A DNA stretch of 64,000 nucleotides from Dermacentor variabilis (Eukaryota; Arthropoda; Arachnida; Ixodida; Ixodidae), in the NCBI RefSeq assembly GCF_050947875.1, contig NW_027460291.1, positions 22,155,368 to 22,219,367 of the forward strand. The letters are read 5' to 3'. Each line of letters begins with the position of its first letter. Position 1 is the stretch's first letter. The notes beneath the pieces were generated by a model. It was not told the DNA's origin. It made no database searches and saw nothing but the letters and a program-made list of their open reading frames with translations. Of this stretch, positions 18,911-29,757 are shown one piece after another. The position numbers and the translations under genes are program-made.

Positions 18911-21126
18911 GCCAGTTTAAGGGCGGAGAAGAGGGAAGGAAAGGAAAGTCTGTGAAGCAAACTTGCAGCGCCGTGGTTTTAAAGCGCAACCGTGGTAGAG
19001 AAACGGAAGGCGATATAAGCATGCGTGTCCATGATACGCACACGACAAACTGCCTTACAATATTTAGGCTTGAGGGGAAGCTTCGTTAACAAACTATACC
19101 ACGGAAATCGGCACTCGAATACGACGAGAGAAATTATTGAGAGGTGGAAAATTCCCTTGAAATAAATCCGGTTTGCGAGACAAATGCTTGTATGTATTGA
19201 ATCTCTTAAAAGATGAGGGGGGAAATATGCGCTCACCGAGAGGGCATCGTCAGCACGAGACCACCACCAGGCACCTTACTGAGATGTAGAGAGCTTCGCG
19301 GCCGGAACGAAGTCTCCCCTCTCCGCCGGCCAAGAATGGAAAACGCGCTTTCCGATCGCTCAAGGTTGCGCGGACATTGTATAGCTCTAGCGTCCAGGAA
19401 AAAGCTTAATCAGGTGCGAGGGCGGCATGCATAGCGTGGGAAGCTAGCCGCCGGAATAGCTATCTCAAGTACTGCTGCTGGCGAGGGCGAAATACCTTCG
19501 TGTAATTATAATAACCCTAATAGGACTTCTTTCAAAGAAAAAAGAAAGAAAGGGAAAAAAAGGAAACGGCTCAGAAGGCTATACTACGAGAGCTATGACT
19601 GATACTTTTCTATATATATATGTATTCATCTCATCTATGGGATCGCATGCGCGCGCTGTTGCTTTGTCTTTGCGTGTAGTAGTTAAGAGAGCCAGTTTAA
19701 GGGCGGAGAAGAAGGAAGGAGAGGAAAGCAATATTGCAGCGCCGTGGTTTTAAAGCTCAGCCGTGGTAGGGAAACAGAAGGCGATATAAGCATGCGTGTC
19801 CATGATACGCACGCGACAAACTGCCTTACAATATTTAGACTTGAGGGGAAGCTTCGTTAACAAACTATAACACGGCAATCAGCACTCGGATATAATTATA
19901 ACCCTAATAATAATTGTAAATATTCATCTCATCTATAGGATCTAAAGCGCGCGCTGTTGCTTTGTCTGTGCGTGTAGTAGTTAAGAGAGCCAGTTTAAGG
20001 GCGGAGAAGAGGGAAGGAAAGGAAAGTCTGTGAAGCAAACTTGCAGCGCCGTGGTTTTAAAGCGCAACCGTGGTAGAGAAACGGAAGGCGATATAAGCAT
20101 GCGTGTCCATGATACGCACACGACAAACTGTCTTACAATATTTAGGCTTGAGGGGAAGCTTCGTTAACAAACTATAACACGGCAATCAGCACTCGAATAC
20201 GACGAGAGAAATTATGGAGAGGTGAAAAATTCCCTTGAAATAAATCCGGTTTGCGAGACAAATGCTTGTATGTATTGAATCTCTTAAAAGATTAGGGGGG
20301 AAATATGCGCTCACCGAGAGGGCATCGTCAGCACGAGACCACCACCAGGCACCTTACTGAGATGTAGAGAGCTTCGCGGCCGGAACGAAGTCTCCCCTCT
20401 CCGACGGCCAAGAATGGAAAACGCGCTTTCCGATCGCTCAAGGTTGCGCGGACATTGTATAGCTCTAGCGTCCAGGAAAAAGCTTAAACAGGTGCGAGGG
20501 CGGCAGGCATAGCGTGGGAAGCTAGCCGCCGGAATAGCTATCTCAAGTACTGCTGCTGGCGATGGCGAAATACCTTCGTGTAATTATAGTAACCCTAATA
20601 GGACTTCTTTCAAAGAAAAAAGAAAGAAAGGAAAAAAAAGGAAATGGCTCAGAAGGCTATACTACGAGAGCTATGACTGATACTTTTCTATATATATGTA
20701 TTCATCTCATCTATGGGATCGCATGCGTGCGCTGTTGCTTTGTCTTTGCGTGTAGTAGTTAAGAGAGCCAGTTCAAGGGCGGAGAAGAAGGAAGGAGAGG
20801 AAAGCAATATTGCAGCGCCGTCGTTTTAAAGCGCAGCCGTGGTAGGGAAACGGAAGGCGATATAAGCATGCGTGTCCATGATACGCACGCGACAAACTGC
20901 CTTACAATATTTAGACTTGAGGGGAAGCTTCGTTAACAAACTATAACACGGCAATCAGCACTCGAATACGACGAGAGAAATTATTGAGAGGTGGAAAATT
21001 CCCTTGAAATAAATCCGGTTTGCGAGACAAATGCTTGTATGTATTGAATCTCTTAAAAGATGAGGGGGGAAATATGCGCTCACCGAGAGGGCATCGTCAG
21101 CACGAGACCACCACCAGGCACCTTAC
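18909..21126 (+). repeat. satellite-like higher-order array, plus-oriented half
   Basis: The motif GAGCCAGTT recurs at 18909, 19689, 19987 and 20765, giving units of 780, 298 and 778 bp and a final broken one. Long and short units share their first ~250 bp and their last ~70 bp. The short form lacks about 480 bp from the middle. The long+short pair is a ~1,076-bp higher-order repeat. Units are nearly identical to one another (scattered substitutions only). The last unit stops at CACCACCAGGCACCTTAC (about 21126), where orientation flips. There is no convincing coding sequence: the repeated ~73-residue frame comes from a non-coding unit. Confidence 0.85.
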
Positions 21127-21679
21127 ACTGGCTTAAAACACAGGCACCTTAAACTGGCTCTCTTAACTACTACACGCATAGTCAAAGCAACAGCGCGCGC
21201 TTTAGATCCTATAGATGAGATGAATATTTACAATTATTATTAGGGTTATAATTATATTCGAGTGCTGATTGCCGTGTTATAGTTTGTTAACGAAGCTTCC
21301 CCTCAAGTCTAAATATTGTAAGGCAGTTTGTCGTGTGCGTATCATGGACACGCATGCTTATATCGCCTTCCGTTTCCCTACCACGGCTGCGCTTTAAAAC
21401 CACGGCGCTGCAATATTGCTTTCCTCTCCTTCCTTCTTCTCCGCCCTTAAACTGGCTCTCTTAACTACTACACGCAAAGACAAAGCAACAGCCCGCTAGT
21501 AACAGCGCAAAATATAGACAAGGGACGAGAGAAGAAGACACCACAAGCGCTGACTTTCAACAACGTTTATTCTGAAAGAAACACGGTTTCTTATAAACAT
21601 TGCCCTCACGTGTCGCAGTCACGTGATCTCACATCATGTGAAACAAGCACTTTTTTTTTCCTTCTTTTCTTTTATACAC

Positions 21680-22459
21680 TCAAGATAGCGGTTGCACGTG
21701 CAAAAGCTCAAGTTCTTTTTTTGTCAGTAACAAGGACGGCGTGCTAACGCATTGGTCACGAAGTCTGGTAATCTCGGCCGCCTCAATTATCTCCCGGACG
21801 AGCTGGTCATTGTGCTTCTTCAGCACTTTACAGCGTCTAAATTCTGCGGCGCAATCTTTTGAGGGGCAATCCCTGATATGTATGCCTAGATTCCTATTAG
21901 CCTGCTCGACGCTAAGTTTGTGTTCCTTCAGTCTCTCATTTGTGCATCTAGAAGTTTGCCCTACATACCTTTTTCCACATTTCAGAGGTATTGAATACAC
22001 AACGGCTTCCGTGCACTCCACAAAACGATTCTGGTGATTAGTCGTGCACCCTTCCTGGTTTTTCGGCTCTTCAGCATTGACGCGTCGGCAGAGGCTTTTT
22101 AGTTTTTTCGGGGCAGTAAGCACTACATTGACACCAGCTTTGCGCCCAATCTTTTTCAGGCGGTGAGATACGTTGTGCACGTATGGCAGGGCCACGGTCC
22201 GTCGTTTTTCTTTTGGCTTCTCGCTACCTGGCTCGCCATGGGCACGCTTGAGTTTTAGGTTCTTGCTCATTTTTTCCGCAACGGACACAAGAAGGTGCGA
22301 CGGGTAACCAGCCCTAGTAAGCCGGTCAACCTGCCGTCGAAAACTTTGTTCCATTGCGTGGATGCACGATTTTTTGAGCGCATTTGCTAGACAAAGACAA
22401 AGGAACAAAGTTTTCGACGGCAGGTTGACCGGCTTACTAGGGCTGGTTACCCGTCGCAC
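21680..22459 (-). CDS. Penelope-like element C-terminus with GIY-YIG endonuclease, left copy
   Basis: The frame continues across the spacer. The element-derived part starts with LANALKKSCIHAMEQSFRRQ, the end of a reverse-transcriptase thumb-like region, then a basic linker. The endonuclease follows: VVYSIPLKCGKRYVGQTSR (GIY-YIG signature, here VYSIP...RYVG), then a conserved Arg in TSRCTNERLKEH and a C-x-C/H cluster (HIRDCPSKDCAAEFRRC). The GIY-YIG domain nicks target DNA to prime reverse transcription in Penelope-like elements. The RT palm is absent because of 5' truncation. The first residues before LCLCLANAL come from the opposite arm. The frame is open but not functional alone. Confidence 0.8.
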   Translation of the reverse strand: MRRVTSPSKPVNLPSKTLFLCLCLANALKKSCIHAMEQSFRRQVDRLTRAGYPSHLLVSVAEKMSKNLKLKRAHGEPGSEKPKEKRRTVALPYVHNVSHRLKKIGRKAGVNVVLTAPKKLKSLCRRVNAEEPKNQEGCTTNHQNRFVECTEAVVYSIPLKCGKRYVGQTSRCTNERLKEHKLSVEQANRNLGIHIRDCPSKDCAAEFRRCKVLKKHNDQLVREIIEAAEITRLRDQCVSTPSLLLTKKELELLHVQPLS

Positions 22460-22465
22460 CTTCTT

Positions 22466-23074
22466 GTGTCCGTTGCGGAAAAAATGAGCAAGAACCTAAA
22501 ACTCAAGCGTGCCCATGGCGAGCCAGGTAGCGAGAAGCCAAAAGAAAAACGACGGACCGTGGCCCTGCCATACGTGCACAACGTATCTCACCGCCTGAAA
22601 AAGATTGGGCGCAAAGCTGGTGTCAATGTAGTGCTTACTGCCCCGAAAAAACTAAAAAGCCTCTGCCGACGCGTCAATGCTGAAGAGCCGAAAAACCAGG
22701 AAGGGTGCACGACTAATCACCAGAATCGTTTTGTGGAGTGCACGGAAGCCGTTGTGTATTCAATACCTCTGAAATGTGGAAAAAGGTATGTAGGGCAAAC
22801 TTCTAGATGCACAAATGAGAGACTGAAGGAACACAAACTTAGCGTCGAGCAGGCTAATAGGAATCTAGGCATACATATCAGGGATTGCCCCTCAAAAGAT
22901 TGCGCCGCAGAATTTAGACGCTGTAAAGTGCTGAAGAAGCACAATGACCAGCTCGTCCGGGAGATAATTGAGGCGGCCGAGATTACCAGACTTCGTGACC
23001 AATGCGTTAGCACGCCGTCCTTGTTACTGACAAAAAAAGAACTTGAGCTTTTGCACGTGCAACCGCTATCTTGA
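22466..23074 (+). CDS. Penelope-like element C-terminus with GIY-YIG endonuclease, right copy
   Basis: The 202-residue translation is identical to the last 202 residues of the left copy. It has the basic linker (KSLCRRVNAEEPKNQ), the GIY-YIG core and the Cys/His cluster, and ends at a TGA (TTGA before the T-rich 3' UTR). The Met at 22466 is only the first available start; the real protein began far upstream, in sequence lost to truncation. The frame opens before 22466 through the same QVDRLTRAGYPSHLL region. Confidence 0.8.
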   Translation: MSVAEKMSKNLKLKRAHGEPGSEKPKEKRRTVALPYVHNVSHRLKKIGRKAGVNVVLTAPKKLKSLCRRVNAEEPKNQEGCTTNHQNRFVECTEAVVYSIPLKCGKRYVGQTSRCTNERLKEHKLSVEQANRNLGIHIRDCPSKDCAAEFRRCKVLKKHNDQLVREIIEAAEITRLRDQCVSTPSLLLTKKELELLHVQPLS

Positions 23075-26020
23075 GTGTATAAAAGAAAAGAAGGAAAAAA
23101 AAAGTGCTTGTTTCACATGATGTGAGATCACGTGACTGCGACACGTGAGGGCAATGTTTATAAGAAACCGTGTTTCTTTCAGAATAAACGTTGTTGAAAG
23201 TCAGCGCTTGTGGTGTCTTCTTCTCTCGTCCCTTGTCTATATTTTGCGCTGTTACTAGCAGGATGGAAAACCAACAAGCCCAAGCTGCTATTCTAGCGAA
23301 AAGCAACAGCGCGCGCTTGCGATCCCATAGATGAGATGAATACATATATATAGAAAAGTATCAGTCATAGCTCTCGTAGTATAGCCTTCTGAGCCGTTTC
23401 CTTTTTTTCCCTTTCTTTCTTTTTTCTTTGAAAGAAGTCCTATTAGGGTTATTATAATTACACGAAGGTATTTCGCCCTCGCCAGCAGCAGTACTTGAGA
23501 TAGCTATTCCGGCGGCTAGCTTCCCACGCTATGCCTGCCGCCCTCGCACCTGATTAAGCTTTTTCCTGGACGCTAGAGCTATACAATGTCCGCGCAACCT
23601 TGAGCGATCGGAAAGCGCGTTTTCCATTCTTGGCCGGCGGAGAGGGGAGACTTCGTTCCGGCCGCGAAGCTCTCTACATCTCAGTAAGGTGCCTGGTGGT
23701 GGTCTCGTGCTGACGATGCCCTCTCGGTGAGCGCATATTTCCCCTCTCATCTTTTAAGAGATTCAATACATACAAGCATTTGTCTCGCAAACCGGATTTA
23801 TTTCAAGGGAATTTCCCACCTCTCAATAATTTCTCTCGTCGTATTCGAGTGCTGATTGCCGTGTTATAGTTTGTTAACGAAGCTTCCCCTCAAGTCTAAA
23901 TATTGTAAGGCAGTTTGTCGTGTGCGTATCATGGACACGCATGCTTATATCGCCTTCCGTTTCTCTACCACGGTTGCGCTTTAAAACCACGGCGCTGCAA
24001 GTTTGCTTCACAGACTTTCCTTTCCTTCCCTCTTCTCCGCCCTTAAACTGACTCTCTTAACTACTACACGCACAGACAAAGCAACAGCGCGCGCTTTAGA
24101 TCCTATAGATGAGATGAATATTTACAATTATTATTAGGGTTATAATTATATTCGAGTGCTGATTGCCGTGTTATAGTTTGTTAACGAAGCTTCCCCTCAA
24201 GTCTAAATATTGTAAGGCAGTTTGTCGTGTGCGTATCATGGACACGCATGCTTATATCGCCTTCCGTTTCCCTACCGCGGCTGCGCTTTAAAACCACGGC
24301 GCTGCAATATTGCTTTCCTCTCCTTCCTTCTTCTCCGCCCTTAAACTGGCTCTCTTAACTGCTACACGCAAAGACAAAGCAACAGCGCGCGCATGCGATC
24401 CCATAGATGAGATGAATACATATATATAGAAAAGTATCAGTCATAGCTCTCGTAGTATAGCCTTCTGAGCCGTTTCCTTTTTTTTCCTTTCTTTCTTTTT
24501 TCTTTGAAAGAAGTCCTATTAGGGTTATTATAATTACACGAAGGTATTTCGCCCTCGCCAGCAGCAGTACTTGAGATAGCTATTCCGGCGGCTAGATTGC
24601 CACGCTATGCCTGCCGCCCTCGCACCTGTTTAAGCTTTTTCCTAGACGCTAGAGCTATACAATGTCCGCGCAACCTTGAGCGATCGGAAAGCGCGTTTTC
24701 CATTCTTGGCCGGCGGAGAGGGGAGACTTCGTTCCGGCCGCGAAGCTCTCTACATCTCAGTAAGGTGCCTGGTGGTGGTCTGGTGCTGACGATGCCCTCT
24801 CGGTGAGCGCATATTTCCCCCCTCATCTTTTAAGAGATTCAATACATACAAGCATTTGTCTCGCAAACCGGATTTATTTCAAGGGAATTTTCCACCTCTC
24901 AATAATTTCTCTCGTCGTATTCGAGTGCTGATTGCCGTGTTATAGTTTGTTAACGAAGCTTCCCCTCAAGTCTAAATATTGTAAGGCAGTCTGTCGTGTG
25001 CGTATCATGGACACGCATGCTTATATCGCCTTCCGTTTCTCTACCACGGTTGCGCTTTAAAACCACGGCGCTGCAAGTTTGCTTCACAGACTTTCCTTTC
25101 CTTCCCTCTTCTCCGCCCTTAAACTGACTCTCTTAACTACTACACGCACAGACAAAGCAACAGCGCGCGCTTTAGATCCTATAGATGAGATGAATATTTA
25201 CAATTATTATTAGGGTTATAATTATATTCGAGTGCTGATTGCCGTGTTATAGTTTGTTAACGAAGCTTCCCCTCAAGTCTAAATATTGTAAGGCAGTTTG
25301 TCGTGTGCGTATCATGGACACGCATGCTTATATCGCCTTCCGTTTCCCTACCACGGCTGCGCTTTAAAACCACGGCGCTGCAATATTGCTTTCCTCTCCT
25401 TCCTTCTCCGCCCTTAAACTGGCTCTCTTAACTACTACACGCAAAGACAAAGCAACAGCGCGCGCATGCGATCCCATAGATGAGATGAATACATATATAT
25501 AGAAAAGTATCAGTCATAGCTCTCGTAGTATAGCCTTCTGAGCCGTTTCCTTTTTTTTCCTTTCTTTCTTTTTTCTTTGAAAGAAGTCCTATTAGGGTTA
25601 TTATAATTACACGAAGGTATTTCGCCCTCGCCAGCAGCAGTACTTGAGATAGCTATTCCGGCGGCTAGCTTCCCACGCTATGCCTGCCGCCCTCGCACCT
25701 GATTAAGCTTTTTCCTGGACGCTAGAGCTATACAATGTCCGCGCAACCTTGAGCGATCGGAAAGCGCGTTTTCCATTCTTGGCCGGCGGAGAGGGGAGAC
25801 TTCGTTCCGGCCGCGAAGCTCTCTACATCTCAGTAAGGTGCCTGGTGGTGGTCTCGTGCTGACGATGCCCTCTCGGTGAGCGCATATTTCCCCCCTCATC
25901 TTTTAAGAGATTCAATACATACAAGCATTTGTCTCGCAAACCGGATTTATTTCAAGGGAATTTTCCACCTCTCAATAATTTCTCTCGTCGTATTCGAGTG
26001 CTGATTGCCGTGTTATAGTT

Positions 26021-26416
26021 GTTAATCGACTGTCGCGGACAACATCAGTAACTTTCCACATAAGTATGAGGCTCGGAGCAGGAGCTATGGCGCTTGAAAG
26101 TAACCGTTGGCTTGACGAACCAACCGACTGAGCTACCTTTCCGGGCAACATTGAAGGATCACGAGTTCAAATCACGTTATGTTCATTTTTCCCCCCCTTT
26201 TTTCTTTCTTTTTAATGTATTTTCCTTCATTTTATCACTGTACCGAAACCCTCCTAAAAAAATTTATATATCCTCAATTATGTGTGGCCACACATGTGCA
26301 GGTCATAAATACCAGGTTCTCTAGCCGAGTGACATCCATGCGGTATAACCGAGCTCAGATTGGTCCAGCTTGACTGATCAAATAGGGCACCACTGTAGGT
26401 TAAATAAGGCGTACAA
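26021..26416. other. unassigned spacer between satellite array and RTE leader
   Basis: There is a short poly-pyrimidine run (26188-26212) and two weak tRNA-box-like pieces on opposite strands (near 26120 and 26165), but nothing that can be called. The last ~30 bp before 26417 may already belong to the RTE LINE's 5' end, because the Ruka target duplication implies continuity across the SINE. Confidence 0.4.
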
Positions 26417-26427
26417 CTCCTGCGGGG

Positions 26428-26668
26428 CCCGCCGTGGTTGCTCAGTGGTTATGGTGTTAGACTGCTGAGCACGAGGTCGCGGGATCGGACCCCGGCCACG
26501 GCGGCCGCATTTCGATGGGGGCGAAATGCAAAAACACCCGTGTACTTAGAATTAGGTGCACGTTAAAGAACCCCAGGTGGTCGAAATTTTCGGAGTCCTC
26601 CACTACGGCGTGCATAATCAGAAAGTGGTTTTGTCACGCAAAATCCCATAATTCAATTTTTAATTTAG
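26428..26668 (+). mobile_element. Ruka-type tRNA-derived SINE, with 11-bp target duplication
   Basis: The head GCCGTGGTTGCTCAGTGGTT has a tRNA A-box character, and CGGGATCGGACCCC is a B box. The body has CATTTCGATGGGGGCGAAAT, then GTGCACGTTAAAGAACCCC, AGGTGGTCGAAATT and CTCCACTACGGCGT, the core of tick Ruka elements. The flanks are CTCCTGCGGGG at 26417-26427 and 26669-26679. It would be transcribed by RNA polymerase III and moved by a LINE's machinery. It sits inside the leader of the RTE LINE. Confidence 0.85.
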
Positions 26669-26760
26669 CTCCTGCGGGGACGGTAGAGTATCCGTCTCCA
26701 GTGCAAGAGGACCGTGATTCAAATCCCGGTGCCGCGCAATTCTCCACCGGAAAATAAAAA
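26669..26760 (+). promoter_or_regulatory. tRNA-like leader of the RTE LINE (internal pol III promoter type)
   Basis: GACGGTAGAGTATCCGTCTCC (A-box region and anticodon-like arm) is followed at normal spacing by GTGATTCAAATCCCGGTGCC, close to the tRNA B box GGTTCRANNCC. The arm TCTCCA resembles a tRNA-Gly-type anticodon loop. It leads straight into the non-coding leader and ORF of the RTE LINE. This suggests that the LINE carries a captured tRNA-derived promoter. Box sequences are seen directly; promoter activity is inferred. Confidence 0.6.
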
Positions 26761-26857
26761 AAGATCCCGTGTGTTGAGAAAATTGCACAAACAGGCCTGG
26801 AGTGGGGCCTGATCCCGGTGACCAGAACCGGTAACGCACTCTCTCACCAGAGCAGGA

Positions 26858-28540
26858 TTGGCCAACCTGGTGCAGTACTTGGCCACAACCTCCTATATGA
26901 ATACAACAATCAAACCCCGGCCCTCAGTCCCCAGCAGCCGCGAAGCAACTGACCACGGCGGCGGTCAGATCTGTGACGCTGCAGAGGGTGCTAAGAATAC
27001 CTGGCTCCGGACAGGCCGCCATTGGAATCTGAACCTGGCAACGTTTAACGTTAGAACGCTATCTAGTGAGGCGAGTCTAGCAGTGTTATTGGAGGAATTA
27101 GAGGGTAGTAAATGGGATATAATAGGGCTCAGTGAGGTTAGGAGGACAAAAGAAGCATATACAGTGCTAAAAAGCGGGCATGTACTGTGTTACCGGGGCT
27201 TAGCGGAGAGACGAGAACTAGGAGTCGGATTCCTGATTAATAAGGAAATAGCTGGTAACATACAGGAATTCTATAGCATTAACGAGAGGGTAGCAGGTCT
27301 TGTTGTGAAACTTAATAAGAGGTACAAATTGAAGGTGGTACAAGTCTATGCCCCTACATGCAGTCATGAAGACCAGGAAGTCGAAAGCTTTTATGAAGAC
27401 GTGGAATCGGCGATGGGTAAAGTCAAAACAAAATACACTATACTGATGGGCGACTTCAATGCCAGGGTAGGCAAGAAGCAGGCTGGAGACAAGTCAGTGG
27501 GGGAATATGGCATAGGCTCTAGGAATAGCAGAGGAGAATTATTAGTAGAGTTTGCAGAACAGAATAATATGCGGATAATGAACACCTTTATCCGCAAGCG
27601 GGTTAGTCGAAAGTGGACGTGGAGGAGCACGAATGGTGAGACTAGAAATGAAATCGACTTCATACTCTGCGCGAACCCTGGCATCATACAAGATGTAGAC
27701 GTGCTCGGCAAGGTGCGCTGCAGTGACCACAGGATGGTAAGAACTCGAATTAGCCTAGACCTGAGGAGGGAACGGAAGAAACTGGCACATAAGAAGCCGA
27801 TCAATGAGGTAGCGGTAAGAGGGAAAATAGAGGAATTCCAGATCAAGCTAGAGAACAGGTATTCGGCTTTAACTCAGGAAGAGGACCTTAGTGTTGAAGT
27901 AATGAACGACAATCTTGTGGGCATCATTAAGGAGTGTGCAATAGAAGTCGGTGGTAACTCCGTTAGACAGGATACCAGCAAACTATCGCAGGAGACGAAA
28001 GATCTGATCAAGAAACGCCAATGTATGAATGCATCTAACCCTACAGCTAGAATAGAACTTGCAGAACTTTCGAAGTTAATCAACAAGCGTAAGACAGCTG
28101 ACATAAGGAAGTATAATATGGATAGAATTGAACATGCGCTCAGGAACGGAGGAAGCCTAAAAACAGTGAAGAAGAAACTAGGAATTGGCAAGAATCAGAT
28201 GTGTGCGTTAAGAGACAAAGCCGGCAATATCGTTACTAATATGGATGAGATAGTTCGAGTGGCTGAGGAGTTCTATAGAGATTTATACAGTACCAGTGGC
28301 ACACACGACGATAGTGGAAGAGAGAATAGCCTAGAGGAATTCGAAATCCCACAGGTAACGCCAGAAGAAGTAAAGAAAGCCTTAGGAGCTATGCAAAGGG
28401 GAAAGGCAGCTGGGGATCGAGGATCAGGTAACAGCAGATTTGTTGAAGGATGGTGGTCACATTGTTCTAGAGAAACTGGCCACCCTGTATACGCAATGCC
28501 TCATAACCTCGAGCGTACCGGAATCTTGGAAGAACGCTAA
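26858..28540 (+). pseudogene. RTE ORF: apurinic-like endonuclease and RT N-terminus
   Basis: The start ATG lies in a leader that reads on through NLATFNVRTLSSE, the usual beginning of RTE endonucleases. Catalytic landmarks of the apurinic/apyrimidinic-type nuclease are IGLSEVRR (Glu), VVQVYAPT, LMGDFNARVG (Asp-x-Asn) and CSDHRMVR (Asp-His, near residue 290). The enzyme nicks the target for target-primed reverse transcription. A linker helix region follows, then the start of the RT domain (PEEVKKALGAMQRGKAAG). The true frame is lost near 28413-28420 and continues in the next entry. Length and order are normal for RTE. Confidence 0.8.
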
Positions 28541-29330
28541 CATAATTCTAATCCATAAGAAAGGGGACGCCAAAGACTTGAAAAATTATAGACCGATCAG
28601 CTTACTGTCCGTTGCCTACAAAGTATTTACTAAGGTAATCGCAAATAGAATCAGGAACACCTTAGACATCTGTCATGCAAAGGACCAGGCAGGATTCCGT
28701 AAAGGCTACTCAACAATAGACCATATTCACACTATCAATCAAGTGATAGAGAAATGTGCAGAATATAACCAACCCTTATATGCAGCTTTCATTGATTACG
28801 AGAAAGCGTTTGATTCAGTCGAAACCTCAGCAGTCATGGAGGCATTACGGAATCAGGGTGTAGATGAGCCATATGTAAAGATACTGGAAGATATCTATAA
28901 CGGCTCCACAGCCACCGTAGTCCTCCACAAAGAAAGCAACAAAATCCCTATAAAGAAAGGCGTCAGACAGGGAGATACGATATCTCCAATGCTATTCACA
29001 GCATGTTTACAGGAGGTATTCAGAGGCCTGGAGTGGGAAGAATTGGGGATAAAAGTTGATGGAGAATACCTTAGCAACTTGCGATTCGCTGATGATATTG
29101 CCTTGCTTAGTAACTCAGGAGACCAATTGCAATACATGCTCACTGACCTGGAGAGGCAAAGCAGAAGGGTGGGTCTGAAAATTAATCTGCAGAAAACTAA
29201 AGTATTGTTTAACAGTCTCGGAAGAGAACAGCAGTTTACGATAGGTAGCGAAGCACTGGAAGTGGTAAGGGAATACATCTACTTAGGGCAGGTATATAGT
29301 GACCACGGATCCGGATCACGAGACTGAAAT
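28420..29330 (+). pseudogene. RTE ORF: reverse transcriptase core
   Basis: The frame starts before the first Met (28440) and is really a continuation of the upstream ORF. RT blocks in order are LIHKKGDAKDLKNYRPISLLS, then FRKGYSTIDHI, YAAFIDYEKAFDSV (catalytic Asp), KKGVRQGDTISPMLFTACL and LRFADDIALLS (F-A-D-D active site), then the thumb LKINLQKTKVLFNS. Everything needed for polymerase activity is present. The frame is lost again at about 29310, just after EYIYLGQVYSDHG. The copy is thus only mildly damaged. Confidence 0.85.
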
Positions 29331-29757
29331 AACCGGAAGAATAAGAATGGGCTGGGGTGCGTTTGGCAGGCATTCTCAAATCATGAACAGCAGGTTGCCA
29401 CTATTACTCAAAAGGAAAGTGTATAACAGCTGTGTGTTACCAGTACTCACATATGGGGCAGAAACCTGGAGGCTTGCGAAAAGGGTTCTACTCAAATTGA
29501 GGACGACGCAACGAACTATGGAAAGAAGAATGATAGGTGTAACTTTAAGGGATAAGAAAAGAGCAGATTGGGTGAGGCAACAAACGCGGGTAAACATCTT
29601 AGTTGAAATCAAGAAAAAGAAATGGGCATGGGCCGGACATGTAATGAGGAGGGAAGATAACCGATGGTCACTAAGGGTTACGGACTGGATTCCAAGGGAA
29701 GGGATGCGTAGCAGGGGGCGGCAGAAAGTTAGGTGGGCGGATGACATTAAAGGGGTG
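29299..29757 (+). pseudogene. RTE ORF: C-terminal region, cut by the TTAA transposon
   Basis: DPDHETEITGRIRMGWGAFG and KRKVYNSCVLPVLTYGAETW, then RTTQRTMERRMIGVTLRDK, form the usual RTE C-terminal region, followed by WAWAGHVMRR and RQKVRWADDIK. The frame then runs into the transposon at 29751 and ends on non-LINE residues. The missing final residues are encoded after the insertion (31051 onward), giving the end pattern WPQL...GSWRSMGEAFALQW in this family (visible with substitutions). Confidence 0.85.

Larger units (their letters stand above)
21493..23299. mobile_element. Penelope-like retroelement pair, head to head, with 11-bp target duplication
   Basis: Arms 21495-22352 and 22402-23259 are reverse complements of identical length (858 bp), and their coding parts are identical. 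A 49-bp spacer at 22353-22401 belongs to the left (minus) copy. AAAGCAACAGC flanks the insertion at 21482-21492 and 23300-23310. Both copies are 5'-truncated, with their 5' ends meeting in the middle and 3' ends pointing outwards, a known Penelope-like arrangement. On the right, about 40 bp (23260-23299) coding MENQQAQAAIL may be the start of another partial copy. Confidence 0.85.
21127..26020 (-). repeat. satellite-like higher-order array, inverted half
   Basis: The same units continue in reverse orientation. The motif (rc, GGCTC or GACTC) lies at 21156, 21454, 24050, 24348, 25126 and 25421. Intervals are 298, 2,596 (778 plus the Penelope-like insertion and its duplicated target), 298, 778 and 295 bp. 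The alternation short-long is therefore conserved across the strand switch. The last long unit is cut off at about 26020 next to unrelated sequence. The junction at 21126-21150 carries an extra partial copy of 'caggcacctta'. Confidence 0.85.

Noticed and set aside
19213..19434. 73-residue open frame repeated in every long satellite unit (also at 23529, 24605, 25678 on the other strand)
   Set aside because: It recurs only because the unit is repeated. The composition is low in hydrophobic residues, there are no motifs, and flanking unit sequence is equally conserved, so it is not evidence of coding.
26094..26180. Possible tRNA-derived SINE or tRNA gene
   Set aside because: An A-box-like TAGCTCAGTCGG is on the minus strand and a B-box-like GAGTTCAAATC on the plus strand. 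They are not on one strand at tRNA spacing, so no tRNA-like fold is supported.
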